A DNA stretch of 64,000 nucleotides from Candidatus Flexifilum breve (GTDB lineage Bacteria; Chloroflexota; Anaerolineae; Aggregatilineales; Phototrophicaceae): assembly GCA_016717205.1 (NCBI GenBank), contig JADKGC010000002.1, forward strand, positions 744,001 through 808,000, written 5' to 3'. The translations under genes and the position numbers were made by a program. Below, piece after piece: positions 33,059-41,254 of this stretch. The first letter of the stretch is position 1. The number at the start of each line of letters is the position of its first letter. The notes beneath the pieces were generated by a model, which worked only from the letters and a program-made list of their open reading frames with translations, ran no database searches and had not been told where the DNA came from.

Positions 33059-33997
33059 ATGAAAATTGGCGTGGTCGGCAGCGGATTCGTCGGAGCGACG
33101 GCCGCCTATGCGATGGTGATGCGCGGCGTCGGGCGCGAGATCGTGCTCGTCGACCGGGACGAAAAGCGAGCGCGGGCGGAAGCCGACGATATTCTGCACG
33201 CGATTCCGTTTGCCCACCCGATGCAGGTGTACGCGGGCGGGTATGAAGCGCTGCAGGGCAGCCGCGTCGTGATCATGGCGGCGGGCGTCAACCAGAAGCC
33301 CGGCGAAACGCGCTTACAGCTCCTCGAACGCAACGCCGCCGTCTTCAACGACGTGATCCCGCAAATCATTGCCAACGCGCCGGACGCCGTGATCGTCGTG
33401 GCGACTAATCCCGTCGACGTCATGACGCATCTCACCGCGCGGATCGCAGCGGGGCATGGGTGGCACAAAAGCCGCGTGCTCGGCAGCGGCACGACGCTCG
33501 ACACCGCGCGGTTCCGGTCGCTGTTGGGGCGGCACATCGGCATCGATTCGCAGCATGTGCACGCCTATGTCGTCGGCGAACACGGCGATTCGGAAGTGCT
33601 GACTTGGTCGCTGGTGAGCATCGGCGGCATCCCCCTCGACGACTTCATTCAGCAGCGGCACATCGAACTGAGCGCCGCGCACCGCGCCGAAATTGATCAG
33701 AATGTACGCCGCGCCGCCTACCACATCATCGAAGGCAAAAAGGCGACCTATTACGGGATCGGCAGCGCCCTCGCCCGCATCACCGACGTGATCCTGCGCG
33801 ATCAAAGCGCTATTCTGACGGTGTGCGCCCCGGCAGATGAGGTCGCGGGCGTCACGGATGTGACAGTTGCGCTGCCGTATCTGGTGAGCGGTGAGGGCGT
33901 GGTCGAACGGCTGCCGCTGCCGATCAGCGCGCCAGAGCGGCGCAAACTGGCGGACAGCGCCGGGATCGTCAAAGAGGCGATCAGCAGCTTGGGGTAA
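33059..33997 (+). CDS. ldh: L-lactate dehydrogenase
   Basis: 312 residues. NAD-binding GVVGSGFVGATAAYAMVM at the N-terminus; substrate loop AAGVNQKPGETRLQLLERN, where Gln before KPGETR is the residue typical of lactate (rather than malate) dehydrogenases; active-site Arg in LDTARFR and catalytic His in GEHGDSE. It interconverts pyruvate and L-lactate with NADH. GATGGAG precedes the ATG by about eight bases. It lies between crtB and an aldo/keto reductase gene and has no obvious carotenoid role. The specificity call rests on one loop. Confidence 0.9.
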   Translation: MKIGVVGSGFVGATAAYAMVMRGVGREIVLVDRDEKRARAEADDILHAIPFAHPMQVYAGGYEALQGSRVVIMAAGVNQKPGETRLQLLERNAAVFNDVIPQIIANAPDAVIVVATNPVDVMTHLTARIAAGHGWHKSRVLGSGTTLDTARFRSLLGRHIGIDSQHVHAYVVGEHGDSEVLTWSLVSIGGIPLDDFIQQRHIELSAAHRAEIDQNVRRAAYHIIEGKKATYYGIGSALARITDVILRDQSAILTVCAPADEVAGVTDVTVALPYLVSGEGVVERLPLPISAPERRKLADSAGIVKEAISSLG

Positions 33998-34017
33998 AGC
34001 ACAGACTCAACGCAAAG

Positions 34018-34135
34018 GCGCGAAGACGCAAAGGCGCAAAGCAGAGTTGTAGGGACGCGCAACGGCGCGTCCGTAGTTTGGCAATTCAGGAGCGGACGCC
34101 TCATTGGGCGTCCCTACACAGTCACAATGTTAAGA
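34018..34135. repeat. Repeat cluster between ldh and the aldo/keto reductase gene
   Basis: Short cgcaaaggcgcgaagacgcaaaggcgcaaag units (34018-34042) are followed by GTAGGGACGCGCAACGGCGC-GTCC (~34050-34073) and an inverted partner ending GGACGCCTCATTGGGCGTCC-CTAC (~34094-34118). Confidence 0.7.
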
Positions 34136-34146
34136 GGTAAAGCAGC

Positions 34147-35091
34147 ATGGCAAGTGTAATCGAGAAAGCCGACACGAAATATCACATTCCCGCGGAGCAT
34201 GAACTCGGCGTCGGGGCGTGGGCGTGGGGCGATTCGTTGGTGTGGGGTTTCGGCAAAGGCTACAGCGAAACCGATGTGCGTGACGCCTTCAACGCGACGT
34301 TGGACGCGGGCATCACCTTCGTCGATACGGCGGAGATGTACGGCTTCGGCAAGTCGGAACGCTACGTCGGCGAATTCATCAAGGGACTGAACAAACCGGT
34401 GTATGTGGCGACGAAGTTCTTTCCGATCCCGATCCGCCTGACCAAAGGGCAGTTTATGTCCGCGCTCAAGGGCAGTTTGCGGCGACTCGGCATGGACGCG
34501 GTCGATCTGTATCAGATTCACTTCCCGGTGCCGCCGATGCCCGTCGAACACTGGGCGGGGGCGCTGGCGGATGCGCTCGATCAGGGCTTGATCCGCGCGG
34601 CGGGCGTGTCGAACTACAACCGGGAGCAGACGATCCGCGCGCACCACACGCTGGAGCAGCGCGGCTATCCGCTCGCCTCAAATCAGATGGAATACAGCCT
34701 GCTCGAACGCAAGATCGAGCGGAACGGCGTCAAACAGGCGTGTGACGAACGCGGGATCAAGATCATCGCCTACAGCCCGCTCGGCATGGGCTTGCTGACC
34801 GGCAAATACACCGTCGCCAACCCGCCGCCCGGCACGCGCAACATGCAGTATCGCGCACTGCTGCCCAAACTCCCGCCGCTGATCGATCTGCTCAACCAGA
34901 TTGGTGCGGCGCACGGCGGCAAAACCCCCGCGCAGGTCGCGCTCAACTGGACGATCTGCAAAGGGACGCTGCCCATCCCCGGCGCGAAGAATCGGCGGCA
35001 GGCCGAAGCGAACGCGGGCGCGGTCGGCTGGCGGCTGACGGCTGACGAAGTCGCCGCGCTGGACGAGATGAGCGACCGGATCAAGGACTGA
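34147..35091 (+). CDS. Aldo/keto reductase
   Basis: 314 residues, TIM-barrel oxidoreductase. Catalytic tetrad: Asp and Tyr in DTAEMYGFG (~58-65), Lys in VATKFFP (~86) and His in YQIHFPVP (~119). NADPH-binding C-terminal end IPGAKNRRQAEANAGA. AGAGGT nine bases before the ATG supports the start. It reduces an aldehyde or ketone; substrate unknown. The gene ends in a ggactgag repeat that supplies its stop codon (ATC-AAG-GAC-TGA). Confidence 0.9.
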   Translation: MASVIEKADTKYHIPAEHELGVGAWAWGDSLVWGFGKGYSETDVRDAFNATLDAGITFVDTAEMYGFGKSERYVGEFIKGLNKPVYVATKFFPIPIRLTKGQFMSALKGSLRRLGMDAVDLYQIHFPVPPMPVEHWAGALADALDQGLIRAAGVSNYNREQTIRAHHTLEQRGYPLASNQMEYSLLERKIERNGVKQACDERGIKIIAYSPLGMGLLTGKYTVANPPPGTRNMQYRALLPKLPPLIDLLNQIGAAHGGKTPAQVALNWTICKGTLPIPGAKNRRQAEANAGAVGWRLTADEVAALDEMSDRIKD

Positions 35092-35181
35092 GGACTGAGG
35101 TAAAAAAGGACTGAGGACTGAGTGAAGAACGATAAATCATGGTCGGAAGAGCCTTGCCTCAGTCCTTTCACCTCAGTCCTA
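35083..35181. repeat. GGACTGAG hyphenated palindrome, supplies the reductase stop codon
   Basis: AAGGACTGAGGACTGAGG and AAAGGACTGAGGACTGAG (35083-35121) are answered by CTCAGTCCTTTCACCTCAGT (~35158-35178) around a short unique centre. The first TGA is the stop of the aldo/keto reductase gene; the end of the tract lies ~12 bases before the ribosome-binding site of the next gene. Confidence 0.75.
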
Positions 35182-35196
35182 AAAAAGGAGAACGAT

Positions 35197-35883
35197 ATGG
35201 CGAACATGATACTGGTCGCGGGGGCGACGGGCGGCACCGGGCAGCAGATTGTCGGCAAGCTGAAGAGCGCTGACTATGCGGTGCGTGTGCTCGTGCGGGA
35301 TGCGGCGAAAGCGCGCGATCTATTTGGCGATTCGGTGGAGTATGCGGTTGGCAGCACGCTCGACCCGGCGACGCTGACGCCAGCGATGATCGGCGTACAG
35401 GCGGTCGTGTGCGCAACCGGGACACGTAATCCGGTCGGCGATGATCGCCCGGAGCGCGTCGACTATGAAGGCGTGAGCAATCTCGCAGCCGCGGCGAAAG
35501 CGGCGGGCGTGCCGCGCTTTATCCTGATCTCGTCGGCCATGGTCACGCACAGCGAGCACCCGCTCAACAACTTCGGGCGCGTGCTCGACTGGAAGCTCAA
35601 AGGTGAAAACGCCCTACGCGCCAGCGGCCTCGCGTATACGATCATCCGCCCCGGCGGGCTGACCGATCAACCGGGCGGGATGGCGGGCATGCGCATCGAT
35701 CAGGGCGACAAAATCAGCGGGATCATCAGCCGCAACGATGTGGCGGCGGCCGTCAGGCATGCGCTGGACAACATCACCACGTACCACACCACCTTCGAAA
35801 TCGTCAATACGCCTGGCAATCCGCATCCGCTGGATCGGTCGGAGTACTGGCAAAGTCTCTTCGCGGCACTCAAACCAGATTGA
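35197..35883 (+). CDS. NAD(P)-binding SDR-like (NmrA/SDR_a5 type) protein
   Basis: 228 residues from ATG 35197, set by AAAAAGGAGAACG; upstream in-frame codons are repeat sequence. N-terminal Rossmann motif ILVAGATGGTGQQIVGKL, then VRDAAKARDLFG, and IRPGGLTD in the C-terminal half. The canonical SDR YxxxK is not clear, so it is an atypical (extended or NmrA-like) member, possibly a sensor or reductase for NAD(P)-dependent chemistry. It ends seven bases before the CrtO-like gene, so the two are probably co-transcribed. Confidence 0.85.
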   Translation: MANMILVAGATGGTGQQIVGKLKSADYAVRVLVRDAAKARDLFGDSVEYAVGSTLDPATLTPAMIGVQAVVCATGTRNPVGDDRPERVDYEGVSNLAAAAKAAGVPRFILISSAMVTHSEHPLNNFGRVLDWKLKGENALRASGLAYTIIRPGGLTDQPGGMAGMRIDQGDKISGIISRNDVAAAVRHALDNITTYHTTFEIVNTPGNPHPLDRSEYWQSLFAALKPD

Positions 35884-35890
35884 GCATTTC

Positions 35891-37465
35891 ATGGCAGACT
35901 GTGACATTCTAGTCGTCGGCGCGGGACACAACGCGCTGGTCTGTGCGGGGTATCTGGCGCAAGCCGGATACAAAGTTCTCGTCATCGAGCGTCGGCACAA
36001 AGCAGGCGGCGCGGTCGTCACCGAGGAGATCGTGCCGGGGTTCAAGTTCGACCTCGGCGGATCAGCGCACATCCTCATCAACCACACGCCGATTGTGCGT
36101 GACCTCGAACTCGAAAAATACGGGCTGGACTACATCGACCTCGACCCGCTGTTCTTCGCGCCCTTCCCCGATGGATCGCACTTCACCATGTGGCGCGACG
36201 TGGACAAGACCATCGAAAGCATCGCGCAGATGTCGCCCGTCGATGCCGAGAATTACCGCAAGTTCATCAACAAGTGGAAGCCGATGGCGGAAGGCATGGT
36301 CGGCGCGTTCATGCACGCGCCGACGCCGCTCAACCTCGGGCGCTACATGATCTTCGGGCAGGGCTTCAACCGGAACGGGCTGGATCAGCTCAACGACATC
36401 ATTCGCGGCTACGGGCAGGTGCTCAAGCAGTCGTTCAGCGACCCGCGCGTCCCCGCGTTGATCGCGTGGATGGCGGCGCAGTCTGGCCCGCCGCCGACTG
36501 AACCGTTCTCCGCGCCGTTCGCGCTGTGGCATCCGATGTATCACGAGAGCGGCGTGCGCCGTCCGCGCGGTGGATCAGGCCAGTTGACACAGGCGCTGCA
36601 AAAGATGATCGAGGCGCACGGCGGTCAGGTGCTGGTCAACCAGCCCGTGACGCGCCTGCTCAGCGAGAACGGGCGGGTAGTCGGCGCAGAGACGGCCAGC
36701 GGCGAACGCTTCACGGCATCGAAGGCAGTGGTGAGCGGCGCGCACATCCACACGACGATGAAGCTGCTGGGTGATGATCTGCCGAGCAATAAGCGCACGC
36801 TGATCGAGCGGTCGCGCATTGGCAACGGCTTCGGCATGGTGATCCGCGCCGCCGTCGACGAACTGCCGAACTACACCGCGTCGCCCACCCCGGCGGGCAA
36901 GCCGTTCGCGGATCACCATATCGGCATGCAGTTCATGTGCCCGGACATGGGCTACCTCGAACGCGCCTACGGCGATTATCTGGGGGGGCGACCATCGAGC
37001 GAACCCGCGATCATCGCCATGACGTGGAGCGCCTCCGATCCGACACTCGCGCCGGAAGGCAAGCACGTGCTGTTCCTGTGGTCGCAGTACTTCCCCTATG
37101 AACTGGCCAACGGCGAGTCGTGGGACGACATCGGCGAACGGGAAGCCGATAAAGTGCTCGGCGTGCTGCGCCGCTATGCGCCCAACATGACCAAAGACAA
37201 GGTGATCGACTGGCTGGTGGAGACGCCGCTCTATCTGGAACGCGAACTCGGCCTGTATCGGGGCAATGTCATGCATCTGGAGATGTCCATCGATCAGATG
37301 TTCATGCTGCGCCCGGCGTTGAGCATGAGCACGTATCGCGCCCCGGTCAAAGGGCTGTATCTGACGGGCGCGAGCACGCATCCCGGCGGCGGGATCATGG
37401 GCGCGGCGGGTCGCAACGCGGCGGCGACGATCTTGCATGATCTCGGCAGAAAGAGAAGAGATTAA
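35891..37465 (+). CDS. CrtO/CrtI-family FAD oxidoreductase
   Basis: 524 residues from ATG 35891. N-terminal FAD motif ILVVGAGHNALVCAGYLAQA, then IERRHKAGGAVVTEE and FKFDLGGSAHILI; C-terminal GLYLTGASTHPGGGIMGAAG. 'GAGHN.LVCA.YLA' is characteristic of the CrtO beta-carotene ketolase/PYROXD2 branch rather than CrtI. In this neighbourhood a carotenoid ketolase or second desaturase is the best guess, but PYROXD2-like proteins outside carotenoid pathways look similar. Seven bases separate it from the SDR-like gene. The ribosome-binding site is weak (TTGAG). Confidence 0.8.
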   Translation: MADCDILVVGAGHNALVCAGYLAQAGYKVLVIERRHKAGGAVVTEEIVPGFKFDLGGSAHILINHTPIVRDLELEKYGLDYIDLDPLFFAPFPDGSHFTMWRDVDKTIESIAQMSPVDAENYRKFINKWKPMAEGMVGAFMHAPTPLNLGRYMIFGQGFNRNGLDQLNDIIRGYGQVLKQSFSDPRVPALIAWMAAQSGPPPTEPFSAPFALWHPMYHESGVRRPRGGSGQLTQALQKMIEAHGGQVLVNQPVTRLLSENGRVVGAETASGERFTASKAVVSGAHIHTTMKLLGDDLPSNKRTLIERSRIGNGFGMVIRAAVDELPNYTASPTPAGKPFADHHIGMQFMCPDMGYLERAYGDYLGGRPSSEPAIIAMTWSASDPTLAPEGKHVLFLWSQYFPYELANGESWDDIGEREADKVLGVLRRYAPNMTKDKVIDWLVETPLYLERELGLYRGNVMHLEMSIDQMFMLRPALSMSTYRAPVKGLYLTGASTHPGGGIMGAAGRNAAATILHDLGRKRRD

Positions 37466-37488
37466 GGGCGAGAAAAATAAAAGATGTG

Positions 37489-38021
37489 AACCACAGAGAA
37501 CACAGAGAACACAGAGGAGTAGATCAAAAAGCGTGTAAACTTTTGTAGGCACGAGGCATGCCTCGTCCTAAACTGCTGGTGACTATCAAGCACTTCACCC
37601 GAGGCGACATGGGCGAGAACGAACTCACACATAAGATCATCGGGGCAGCGATTGAAGTGCATCGCGAACTCGGTCCCGGCTTATTGGAGTCAGCGTATGA
37701 GGAATGCCTCGCCCATGAGTTTACGCTCCGCGGATTGGCCTATGAGCGCCAGAAGCCGCTCCCGGTTATCTACAAGGGTATTCAGGTCGAATGTGGCTTT
37801 CGGCTCGATTTTCTCGTGGAGAATCTGGTCATTGTGGAATTGAAGGCAGTAGAGGATCTCTCACCAGTCCATCAAGCGCAGGTGATGACCTATCTCAAGT
37901 TGACCAACTGCCGATTAGGGCTGTTGATCAACTTCAATGCCTACAAGCTGCTGCAAGGACTTAAGCGAATTGTTCTCGATTCCTAATCTATTTCTCTGTG
38001 TTCTCTTTGTTCTCTGTGGTT
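37489..38021. mobile_element. GxxExxY gene flanked by 28-bp inverted ccacagag repeats
   Basis: 37489-37516 (AACCACAGAGAACACAGAGA...) is the reverse complement of 37994-38021 with one mismatch in 28. The pair encloses a single gene and a GTAGGCACGAGGCATGCCTC-GTCC palindrome (~37546). The layout resembles a small mobile cassette, but target duplications are not evident and the arms are themselves made of short AGAGAACAC units, so this could also be another hyphenated palindrome that now contains a gene. Confidence 0.55.
37609..37986 (+). CDS. GxxExxY protein (PD-(D/E)XK nuclease-like)
   Basis: 125 residues from ATG 37609 (GAGG five bases upstream); upstream codons are repeat-derived. The family motif is LGPGLLESAYEECL (GxxExxY, ~23-36). 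The later D in CGFRLDFLVENLV and ExK in VELKAVEDL form a PD-(D/E)XK-like active site, as predicted for this family. Function is unproven; DNA-related roles have been proposed for the fold. It sits alone between carotenoid genes inside a pair of inverted ccacagag repeats, which suggests it arrived independently of its neighbours. Confidence 0.88.
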   Translation: MGENELTHKIIGAAIEVHRELGPGLLESAYEECLAHEFTLRGLAYERQKPLPVIYKGIQVECGFRLDFLVENLVIVELKAVEDLSPVHQAQVMTYLKLTNCRLGLLINFNAYKLLQGLKRIVLDS

Positions 38022-38065
38022 AACTTCTTTTCGTCTTTATCCTCTCTCTGCAGTTAGGTTGCGGT

Positions 38066-38860
38066 ATGAAGTACTTCGGGTTTTTGGCGCGGTTCGTGAT
38101 CCTGCCGCTGACCATGTTGGGCATTTTCACCTGGTTTGATGCGAAGCGCGGCAAGAAGCTGCCGAACAAGCTCAGCGCGCTGCCCCCGGCGGCGATCCTC
38201 GGGGCGCATGTCGGGCTGGCAGTCGCTTACACGACGCCGTGGGACAACTACCTCGTCAAGACGCGCGTGTGGTGGTACGACAAGAAGCTGGTCACGGGAT
38301 TGATCCTCGGCTATGTGCCGATTGAGGAATACACGTTCTTCGTGCTGCAAACGGCGCTGACGGGCATGTTCCTGCTGACGATGGCGCGCTACACCCCGTC
38401 CGACGATGCGCCGCCTAAGAATGGCTGGCGCTACCGGGTCGGCTTGACTTTGGGCTTGGGCGCGGTGTGGGCGTGGTCGGTCTACAACCTGATCACCGGG
38501 CGCAAGAAGCTGACCTATTTGAGCCTGACGCTGGCGTGGGGACTGCTCCCATTGATGTTCCAGACGGCGTTTGGCGGGGATATTCTCGTGCAGCATCGCA
38601 AGCTGGTCGCACTCGGCATTGTGCTGCCGACGCTCTACCTCGGTGTGTCCGACTCGCTGGCCATTGACTCCGGCACATGGTCGATCAACCCGGAAAAGAC
38701 GGTCGATCTGCACATCGGCGGTAAGCTACCGCTGGAAGAAGGCGTGTTCTTCCTGCTGACCAACGTGCTGATCAGCGTGGGCATGACGCTCATGCTCTCG
38801 AAGGAAAGCCCGAAGCGCATTCCGCCCAAACTGCGGCAGTGGCTGCGCATTCGGGAGTAA
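38066..38860 (+). CDS. Lycopene cyclase, one-piece CrtYcYd type
   Basis: 264 residues, membrane protein with about seven helices and two related halves. The first half has VAYTTPWDNYLVKT and VPIEEYTFFVLQTAL; the second has LAIDSGTWSINPEKT and LPLEEGVFFLLTNVLISVGM. The paired P(I/L)EE(Y/G)xFF motifs are those of the heterodimeric/fused CrtYc-CrtYd cyclases of actinobacteria, archaea and fungi, not the flavoprotein CrtY. It forms beta rings on lycopene. With CruF present downstream a one-ring product (gamma-carotene) is attractive. The ribosome-binding site is weak. Confidence 0.85.
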   Translation: MKYFGFLARFVILPLTMLGIFTWFDAKRGKKLPNKLSALPPAAILGAHVGLAVAYTTPWDNYLVKTRVWWYDKKLVTGLILGYVPIEEYTFFVLQTALTGMFLLTMARYTPSDDAPPKNGWRYRVGLTLGLGAVWAWSVYNLITGRKKLTYLSLTLAWGLLPLMFQTAFGGDILVQHRKLVALGIVLPTLYLGVSDSLAIDSGTWSINPEKTVDLHIGGKLPLEEGVFFLLTNVLISVGMTLMLSKESPKRIPPKLRQWLRIRE

Positions 38861-38889
38861 GCGGCCTCCCTTTGCCCTAGCAAGTGGGG

Positions 38890-38945
38890 AAGGGGGCGGA
38901 CGCGATAAATCGCGTCCCTACGAAAACCAATTCGGTTTGGTGAGC
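38890..38945. repeat. GTAGGG-family palindrome with conserved tail
   Basis: GGCGGACGCGATAAATCGCG-TCCCTACGAAAACCAATTCGGTTTGG. The tail after CTAC is shared with units at ~29180, ~29518 and in part ~16605, showing that the conserved unit is longer than the palindrome. Confidence 0.75.
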
Positions 38946-38967
38946 GGTGGTGGGGTAAGGAGGTTCG

Positions 38968-39396
38968 ATGGATATCTGGCGGTTTCAACGACTGCTGTCC
39001 GTCCGCTTGATTCAGTGGGCGTTGGCCAGCATCGGCATCGGCGCGCTCTTGTCGCTGGGGACGAAATTCTGGCGCGGCGTCGGGTCGCAGTTTGTCGGGT
39101 GGGGCGTGGTCAACATCGCCATCGCCTACTTCGGCGGGCGCATGGCGGATCAGCGCATCCAGACGCTGCCCGATCCCTACGCCAAAGACGTGCTGCGCAA
39201 AGAGGGCGTCAACCTCCAGCGTCTGCTGTGGATTAACGCGCTGCTCGACCTGTTTTATATGCGCGGCGGGCAGTGGCTCACGGGCAAAGGCGGCGCATTC
39301 CGGCGCGGGATGGGCGTTGGCATCTTCCTGCAAGGGCTGGCGCTGTTCGTCTTCGACCTGCTGCACGCGACCGATACGCCCGTTGAACAGGACTAA
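38968..39396 (+). CDS. DUF6992-like small membrane protein
   Basis: 142 residues with an excellent AAGGAGG before ATG 38968. Helices: ~12-30 (LIQWALASIGIGALLSLG), ~42-58 (FVGWGVVNIAIAYFGG), and two near the C-terminus (WINALLDLFYMRGGQWL, GMGVGIFLQGLALFVFDLLHA). A charged segment between them contains AKDVLRKEGVNLQRLLWINA. I believe it is the DUF6992 family, of unknown function. A role in the carotenoid membrane is only a positional guess. Confidence 0.7.
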   Translation: MDIWRFQRLLSVRLIQWALASIGIGALLSLGTKFWRGVGSQFVGWGVVNIAIAYFGGRMADQRIQTLPDPYAKDVLRKEGVNLQRLLWINALLDLFYMRGGQWLTGKGGAFRRGMGVGIFLQGLALFVFDLLHATDTPVEQD

Positions 39397-39524
39397 CGTC
39401 GGGATCAGGCGTAAAGTTTCGATAGGCATTTCAGGTTGTATGATGAAGGCATAAACCCTTGCGGATGGTGCTCCCGTTTGAGCGCAACACCCATTGACTA
39501 GACCGCCGCCGGGTAGAGGATCGT

Positions 39525-40148
39525 ATGACACTCGATAAAGTGACCGCTTTCATCACCCGTGATGGCCCCGATGGCCGCGAACTGCTCGTGTTCCAGCACC
39601 CGACAGCCGGGATTCAACTGCCCGCAGGGACCGTCGAAGCGGGTGAAAGTGTGGAAGACGCCGTGCTGCGGGAAACACGCGAAGAGACGGGCTTGACCGC
39701 GGTGGCGCTGGTCAACGAGCTAGGCAGCATCGCGCAGCCGCTCGAACCGGGCGAACGCATCATCGTGGTTGACACGATTTTGCAGGCCTCCCCCGGCGAC
39801 GAGGGCACGCTCGTCAAAGCGGTGCTGCTGCGCCGCGGCACCGGCGTGCGCGTGATCGGCAGCGAAGACAACTATGATCAGGTGATTGTGCCGGAATATC
39901 AGGTGCATGAACGCGAACTGATTCAGGTGTCGGGGCGCAAAGGCTGGGTGCCCGCCAAGCATCTCACCGCGGACGTGCAGCGGCACTTCTTTCATCTGAC
40001 GGTCACCGCGCCGACCGAACATCACTGGCTGCAGCAGGCCGACGAGCACCAGTTTTCGCTGTTCTGGGTGCCGCTGACGCAAGACCCCGGCTTGATCCCG
40101 GCGCAGGCTTACTGGTATCAACTGGTGCGCGAAAAGCTGAAACAGTAA
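39525..40148 (+). CDS. NUDIX hydrolase
   Basis: 207 residues. Complete Nudix box GTVEAGESVEDAVLRETREE-TGL at ~28-50 (GX5EX7REUXEEXGU). TAGAGGATCGT precedes the ATG. The C-terminal ~110 residues (from EDNYDQVIVPEYQVHERELI) are an extension beyond the usual Nudix core. Nudix enzymes cleave nucleoside or isoprenoid diphosphates; an IPP-isomerase assignment is not supported because its typical motifs are missing. Substrate unknown. Confidence 0.9.
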   Translation: MTLDKVTAFITRDGPDGRELLVFQHPTAGIQLPAGTVEAGESVEDAVLRETREETGLTAVALVNELGSIAQPLEPGERIIVVDTILQASPGDEGTLVKAVLLRRGTGVRVIGSEDNYDQVIVPEYQVHERELIQVSGRKGWVPAKHLTADVQRHFFHLTVTAPTEHHWLQQADEHQFSLFWVPLTQDPGLIPAQAYWYQLVREKLKQ

Positions 40149-40151
40149 AGC

Positions 40152-40258
40152 AGTTTTCAGTTCACAGTTGACAGTTGACAGTGAACAGTAAAAGCCTGTT
40201 TCAGCCTGACACTGATGTTTTAACTGTAAACTGTAAACTATCGACTGTGAACTCGAGG
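40152..40258. repeat. GTTGACAGT hyphenated palindrome
   Basis: CAGTTCACAGTTGACAGTTG and ACAGTGAACAGT (40157-40188) face TTTAACTGTAAACTGTAAAC and GACTGTGAACTC (~40217-40256) in inverse orientation. Same plan as the ggactgag and ccacagag tracts. It ends directly before the ribosome-binding site (CGAGGT) of the tocopherol-cyclase-like gene. Confidence 0.7.
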
Positions 40259-40264
40259 TTATTC

Positions 40265-41254
40265 GTGCTGGATCACATACGCAAGACCCTGCACCCGGAA
40301 CGGTATCACGGGACGGGCAAACGCCCGCCCTTCTTCGAAGGCTGGTACTTCAAGCTGGTCAGCGCCGACCGCCGTGAGCGGTTCGCCATCATCCCCGGCA
40401 TTTTTCTGAGCGACGATCCCACCGTGCAGCACGCCTTCGTGCAGGTCTTTGACGGCGTGAGCGGCGCGGTCAGCTATCACCGCTTCCCCGCCGAGCAGTT
40501 CCGCGCGATTGATGATCCGTTCGCGGTCAGCCTCGGCGCGAACCAGTTCCGCATGGATCAACTGACGCTCGACATCCATGATGACTTGCGCTCGGTGAGC
40601 GGTACGCTTCGCTTCGGCGCGGCGACGCCGTGGCGCGTCAATACGCTCGAACCGGGCGTGATGGGCTGGCTCGGCTATCTGCCCTTCCTCGAATGCTATC
40701 ACGGCGTGCTCTCGTTCGATCACCCGCTGGAAGGCGCGCTGACCGTGGACGGGCGCACGGTCGATTTCACAGGCGGGCACGGCTACATCGAAAAAGACTG
40801 GGGCAAGTCGTTCCCCGGCGGCTGGGTGTGGATGCAGACCAACCACTTCGCGGAGTCCGAGGGCACCTCGTTCACCGGCGCGTGCGCGATCACGCCGCTG
40901 CTGCGCGGTTGGTTTCCCGGCTTTCTGGCGGGCGTGTGGCATCAGGGTGAACTGCACCGTTTCGCCAGCTACAGCTACGCCAAAATCGACAAGCTGGAAG
41001 TGACCGAACACACCGTCGATTGGGTGGTCTCGGACAAACAGAAGCGCCTCGAAATCAACGCCCGCCGCGCCGAAGCCTCGATTCTGCCGGGGCCGAGCCG
41101 CCATGATATGGGCGTGCGCGTGCCGGAAACGCTCAAGGCCGTGATCAGCATTGCGCTGACGCGGGCAGACGGCGGCATCATCTTCGAAGGCACAGGCACC
41201 TGCGCGGGTCTGGAAGTCGCGGGCGATCTCGACAAGCTGCTGAAGGCGCTATGA
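40265..41254 (+). CDS. Tocopherol-cyclase-like protein
   Basis: 329 residues from GTG 40265, chosen because CGAGGT lies seven bases upstream and earlier in-frame codons are repeat. Conserved family sequence: FFEGWYFKLVSADRRERFAI near the start, PFLECYHGVLSFDHPLEG (~150), GGHGYIEKDWGKSFPGGWVW (~175) and MQTNHFAES. The fold is a double lipocalin-like calycin, as in plant/cyanobacterial tocopherol cyclase and, distantly, the carotenoid hydratase CrtC. Tocopherol genes are not visible here; the gene is coupled by a 4-base ATGA overlap to cruF, so a reaction on a carotenoid or isoprenoid quinone is a fair inference. Confidence 0.82.
   Translation: MLDHIRKTLHPERYHGTGKRPPFFEGWYFKLVSADRRERFAIIPGIFLSDDPTVQHAFVQVFDGVSGAVSYHRFPAEQFRAIDDPFAVSLGANQFRMDQLTLDIHDDLRSVSGTLRFGAATPWRVNTLEPGVMGWLGYLPFLECYHGVLSFDHPLEGALTVDGRTVDFTGGHGYIEKDWGKSFPGGWVWMQTNHFAESEGTSFTGACAITPLLRGWFPGFLAGVWHQGELHRFASYSYAKIDKLEVTEHTVDWVVSDKQKRLEINARRAEASILPGPSRHDMGVRVPETLKAVISIALTRADGGIIFEGTGTCAGLEVAGDLDKLLKAL

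Noticed and set aside
39525..40148. NUDIX gene considered as isopentenyl diphosphate isomerase (idi), attractive next to carotenoid genes
   Set aside because: It has a standard Nudix box but no recognisable idi-specific Cys and Glu motifs; the C-terminal extension is also unlike Idi.
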